From: an uncultured Oscillospiraceae bacterium
Lineage (GTDB): Bacteria > Bacillota > Clostridia > Oscillospirales > Ruminococcaceae
Direction of reading: 5' to 3'
Assembly: GCA_949737515.1 (NCBI GenBank)
Contig: CATJCP010000117.1
Coordinates: 1 to 35,623, forward strand
Length of the DNA stretch: 35,623 bases
In this document: in pieces, positions 33,241-35,623 of the stretch
How the letters are laid out: each line of letters opens with the position of its first letter
How positions within the stretch are numbered: position 1 is the stretch's first letter
The notes under the pieces: generated by a model
Databases searched by the model: none
What the model saw: the letters and a program-made list of their open reading frames with translations, nothing else
What the model was told of the DNA's origin: nothing
Made by a program: the position numbers and the translations under genes

Positions 33241-33289
33241 GGGACGTGCCTGCGCTGATATTGCAGGGGTGTCCCTCATTTTATTTGAT
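33241..33289 (+). terminator. Terminator-like expression platform of the TPP riboswitch
   Basis: Left arm 33241-33253 and right arm 33263-33275 pair with two G-U wobbles and one mismatch over 13 positions, followed by TCATTTTATTT. The arm can also compete with CAGG(...)CCTG pairing just upstream, a plausible antiterminator. The thiW ribosome site (GGAGG, 33291-33295) lies just after. Confidence 0.6.
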
Positions 33290-33304
33290 TCGGAGGTCTG
33301 TTCT

Positions 33305-33799
33305 ATGAAACCATCTGTCCGTAAGCTTGCCCTGGCTGGGATCCTCATTGCCGTAGGCGTAGTTTGTTCCCCCTTCAGCTTTCCCGTAGGCGCTTCCAAG
33401 TGCTTCCCCATCCAGCACATGGTCAATGTCCTTGCCGCCGTCCTCCTTGGACCCTTTTACGGTGTGGCGATGGCCTTTGTCACCTCCCTGCTCCGGGTGC
33501 TGCTGGGCACCGGGAGTCTCCTCGCCTTTCCTGGCAGCATGTGCGGCGCGCTGTTCTGCGGCCTTGCCTTCCGCTTTACCGGGAAGCGCCTCGCCGCTTA
33601 CGCTGCCGAGGTGCTGGGCACCTCTGTTGCCGGCGGGTTGCTGGCCTACCCGGTTGCTGTATTCTTCATGGCGAAGGAGGCGGTCCTATTTGCCTATGTG
33701 CTCCCCTTCCTGGTGAGTACGGTTGGCGGGACCTGTATTGCGGCAGTGCTTATCGCCGCCCTGGAAAGAACCCGGGCCATTGAAAAGCTGAACGCCTAA
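33305..33799 (+). CDS. thiW: Thiazole transporter S component ThiW
   Basis: A 164-residue membrane protein with about five helices, the substrate-binding S component of an energy-coupling-factor importer for the thiazole moiety (hydroxyethylthiazole) of thiamin. KLALAGILIAVGVVCSPFSFPVGASKCFP and the block HMVNVLAAVLLGPFYGVAMAF mark the family. The ATG at 33305 has GGAGG nine bases upstream; the frame extends back to 33215 but this overlaps the riboswitch. The shared T/A components are not in this window. An intrinsic terminator lies between it and thiM. Confidence 0.93.
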   Translation: MKPSVRKLALAGILIAVGVVCSPFSFPVGASKCFPIQHMVNVLAAVLLGPFYGVAMAFVTSLLRVLLGTGSLLAFPGSMCGALFCGLAFRFTGKRLAAYAAEVLGTSVAGGLLAYPVAVFFMAKEAVLFAYVLPFLVSTVGGTCIAAVLIAALERTRAIEKLNA

Positions 33800-33816
33800 A
33801 AAAGTCTGTACAAGCA

Positions 33817-33851
33817 GGGGGATGGCCGGAAAAAGCCGTCCCCCTTTTATT
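33817..33851 (+). terminator. Intrinsic terminator between thiW and thiM
   Basis: Arms GGGGGATGGC (33817-33826) and GCCGTCCCCC (33835-33844), one G-U pair, 8-base A-rich loop, then TTTTATTAAG. This is a strong intrinsic structure inside the thi gene group, so only part of the transcript may reach thiM and thiE. Confidence 0.8.
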
Positions 33852-33876
33852 AAGATATTAAGGGAGGAGATTCCAT

Positions 33877-34689
33877 ATGTTTGACGCAGAAGTTCATCAG
33901 CTCCAGAATATGCGCCCCCTGGTTCACTGTATTACCAACCCGGTATCCCTCAACGATTGTGCCAATTTTCTGCTCGCCTGCGGCGCGTCCCCCATTATGG
34001 CGGACCATCCGGAGGAGAGCGCGGAGATCACCTCCGCCAGCCATGCCCTGGTCCTGAACCTGGGCATGCTGAACCCTTCCCGATTTGAGGCCATGGAAAA
34101 ATCAGTCTGCCAGGCCGGCAGACAGGGGATCCCCATTCTCTTGGACCCGGTGGGAGCAGGGGCGTCCTCCTACCGCCTCCGGTGCGCGAGGGAGCTGCTC
34201 CAGTCAGCGAAAATATCGGTGGTGCGGGGCAACCGTTCCGAGATCGCCGCCCTCTGCGGCCTCCCCGCAAAAGGGAAGGGCGTGGACGCCGCTTGCTCAT
34301 CCCCTGTCCCGGAGGAGCTGTACGACGCAGCCCACAATCTCTCCAACACCACCGGGGCTGTGGTGGAAATCACCTCGGATACTGACGTGATCACCGATGG
34401 GATCCGGCGGGTGTATGTCAAAGGGGGATCGCCGGCCATGGCGCGGATCACCGGCACCGGCTGTATGCTCTCAGCTCTCATCGGGGCGTTCCTGGCTGTA
34501 AAGCCCAGCGATCCCTTGGAGGCTTCTGCCATTGCTACGGCGCTGATGAAGCGGTTTGGAGAGGCGGCTGCCCTGAACATGGAATGCCTCAGCACCGGCT
34601 ACGGCTCCATGCGGACCTATTTGATCGACGCGGCGGGAAAGATTGACTTCCTGGCGCTCCAAGGAGGATTTCAGATTGAGGATCGATAA
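33877..34689 (+). CDS. thiM: Hydroxyethylthiazole kinase
   Basis: A 270-residue enzyme that phosphorylates hydroxyethylthiazole (imported through ThiW) for coupling by ThiE. Family blocks: PLVHCITNPVSLNDCANFLL (about 10-29), ADHPEE (about 47-52), LDPVGAGASSYR (about 89-100), VVRGNRSEIAAL (about 113-124) and ITGTGCMLSALIGA with the catalytic Cys (about 193). The ATG at 33877 is preceded by GGGAGGAG. The stop overlaps the TTG start of thiE by 14 bases. Confidence 0.96.
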   Translation: MFDAEVHQLQNMRPLVHCITNPVSLNDCANFLLACGASPIMADHPEESAEITSASHALVLNLGMLNPSRFEAMEKSVCQAGRQGIPILLDPVGAGASSYRLRCARELLQSAKISVVRGNRSEIAALCGLPAKGKGVDAACSSPVPEELYDAAHNLSNTTGAVVEITSDTDVITDGIRRVYVKGGSPAMARITGTGCMLSALIGAFLAVKPSDPLEASAIATALMKRFGEAAALNMECLSTGYGSMRTYLIDAAGKIDFLALQGGFQIEDR

Positions 34690-35623
34690 AAAAGCCATGA
34701 GGCTCTACGCTGTCACAGATCAACGATGGCTCTCCCCCGGGGAAAGGCTGGAGGACTACCTGGAGGCAGTTTTAAAGGCGGGGGTCACCTGCGTTCAGCT
34801 CCGGGAAAAGGACTGTACCAGGGAGGAGCGCCTCCTGCTGGCCCAAAGGATCAAACCCCTCTGCGCCGCGTTTCACGTTCCCTTTCTCATCAATGACGAC
34901 ATTAAGACTGCCAAAGCGGCAGATGCTGACGGCGTACACGTTGGACAGGACGACGCCTCCATTTCGGAGGCCCGGAAGCTCCTGGGGCCGGACAAGATCA
35001 TTGGGGCCAGCGCCCACAACGCGGAGGAGGCCCGGCGCGCCGCAGCCCAGGGAGCGGATTATCTGGGCGCAGGAGCGGTTTTTGGCTCCTCCACCAAGCT
35101 GGACGCCTCCTATCTGTCCCCTTCCACCCTCCGGGAGATGCGCCGGGCTGTGGACCTGCCTATTGTGGCCATTGGCGGAATCACCGAGGCCAATCTCCTA
35201 GAGCTTTCCGGGAGCGGCGCCGACGGCGTGGCGGTGGTCTCCGCTCTCTTCGGCCAGCGGGATGAAACCGGGCGCATCACCCCTCAAGCCGCTTTCTCCG
35301 CTGGGAAGCGGCTGCGCAGACTTTCCGACAGCATGGCTTTTGGGAATCCCAGGCGGATATGTGCCGCCCTGTTCGATGTAGACGGCACCTTGACCGATTC
35401 CATGTATATCTGGGAATCCGCCGGGGAGATGCTGTTAAGAAGGCACAACATTGAGCCGCCGCCAACCCTTCGCCAGGAGCTGGGAGCTTGGACGCTGCAC
35501 CAGACAGCGGTCTACTTTAACAACCGCTTCCACCTCAACGACACCCCAGAGGCCACCATGGACGAGATCTGCAAAATGGTAGAGGATGAATACTTCTATA
35601 AGGTACAGGCCAAGCCCCATGTC
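34676..35623 (+). CDS. thiE: Thiamin-phosphate synthase fused to a HAD phosphatase domain (cut by window edge)
   Basis: 316 codons are visible and the gene runs off the window. The ThiE domain (about 8-215) joins the pyrimidine and thiazole to make thiamin phosphate: QLREKD, INDD, GVHVGQDD, SAHNAEEA, YLGAGAVFGSSTK and AIGGITEAN. After a short linker a HAD-superfamily domain starts in the same frame (ALFDVDGTLTDS, about residue 230-241), with the DxD nucleophile. No stop lies between them. The start is TTG 34676, placed by AAGGAGG (34661-34667) eight bases upstream; ATG 34697 has no ribosome site. A thiamin-phosphate phosphatase role for the HAD part is inferred from the fusion, and from thiN in the window, which needs free thiamin. 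Confidence 0.92.
   Translation, partial: MRIDKKAMRLYAVTDQRWLSPGERLEDYLEAVLKAGVTCVQLREKDCTREERLLLAQRIKPLCAAFHVPFLINDDIKTAKAADADGVHVGQDDASISEARKLLGPDKIIGASAHNAEEARRAAAQGADYLGAGAVFGSSTKLDASYLSPSTLREMRRAVDLPIVAIGGITEANLLELSGSGADGVAVVSALFGQRDETGRITPQAAFSAGKRLRRLSDSMAFGNPRRICAALFDVDGTLTDSMYIWESAGEMLLRRHNIEPPPTLRQELGAWTLHQTAVYFNNRFHLNDTPEATMDEICKMVEDEYFYKVQAKPHV

Noticed and set aside
34697-34699. ATG as thiE start
   Set aside because: No ribosome site precedes it, while TTG 34676 is eight bases after AAGGAGG and gives the usual KKAMRLYAVTD beginning.
1-35623. tRNA, rRNA, CRISPR array, IS element or prophage
   Set aside because: No cloverleaf-like units, regularly spaced repeats, transposase motifs or phage genes were recognised on either strand.

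Overview
The window reads as a chromosomal segment from a moderately GC-rich anaerobic member of the Clostridia, most like gut Oscillospiraceae. The evidence is the gene content: a six-subunit Rnf complex, the Firmicutes-type cluster priA/def/fmt/rsmB/rlmN/PP2C/PASTA kinase/rsgA/thiN, a RemA-gmk-rpoZ cluster, Gram-positive ribosome binding sites (AGGAGG-like) and sigma-A promoters. Most genes are on the minus strand. There are no rRNA, tRNA, CRISPR or insertion-sequence features that I can see. The genus is an inference; nothing here fixes it.

Region 1 (1-6775) is accessory. It holds the start of a LytTR-type response regulator, a regulator that joins an XRE helix-turn-helix to a desulfoferrodoxin-like metal-site domain, and a 982-residue lipoprotein combining a degenerate subtilisin-like domain with a gingipain-like (C25) caspase-fold domain. 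A ferredoxin-tailed aldo/keto reductase and a beta-lactamase-fold serine hydrolase follow on the other strand. Part of this region is visibly richer in A+T than the core genes.

Region 2 (6868-13683) is one energy-conservation operon read on the minus strand from a clear promoter: apbE, a Gx-type membrane protein, then rnfC-D-G-E-A-B. ApbE attaches FMN to RnfD and RnfG, and both carry the expected threonine motifs. Region 3 (13747-17005) has gamma-glutamyltransferase with an orphan barstar-like gene, and a divergent dihydrodipicolinate-synthase-family aldolase ending in a strong terminator.

Region 4 (17005-27169) is the translation and cell-wall-signalling cluster. It runs def, fmt, a Uma2-type nuclease gene, a YugP-type zinc peptidase, rsmB, rlmN, PP2C phosphatase, PASTA kinase, rsgA and thiN, with many stop/start overlaps. 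rpe, usual between rsgA and thiN, is absent. Region 5 (27167-33012) has an SMC/RecF-like ATPase gene and priA, then a yicC-remA-gmk-rpoZ group with its own promoter and a terminator after rpoZ.

Region 6 (33088-35623) is a thiamin salvage operon on the plus strand: consensus promoter, TPP riboswitch with a terminator-like expression platform, thiW, a second intrinsic terminator, thiM, and a thiE gene fused to a HAD phosphatase domain that runs off the window. With thiN in Region 4, it suggests a route thiazole -> thiamin phosphate -> thiamin -> thiamin diphosphate that would not need ThiL. The only gene-free stretch longer than 300 bases is 32905-33304, which holds the yicC promoter, the thi promoter and the riboswitch.
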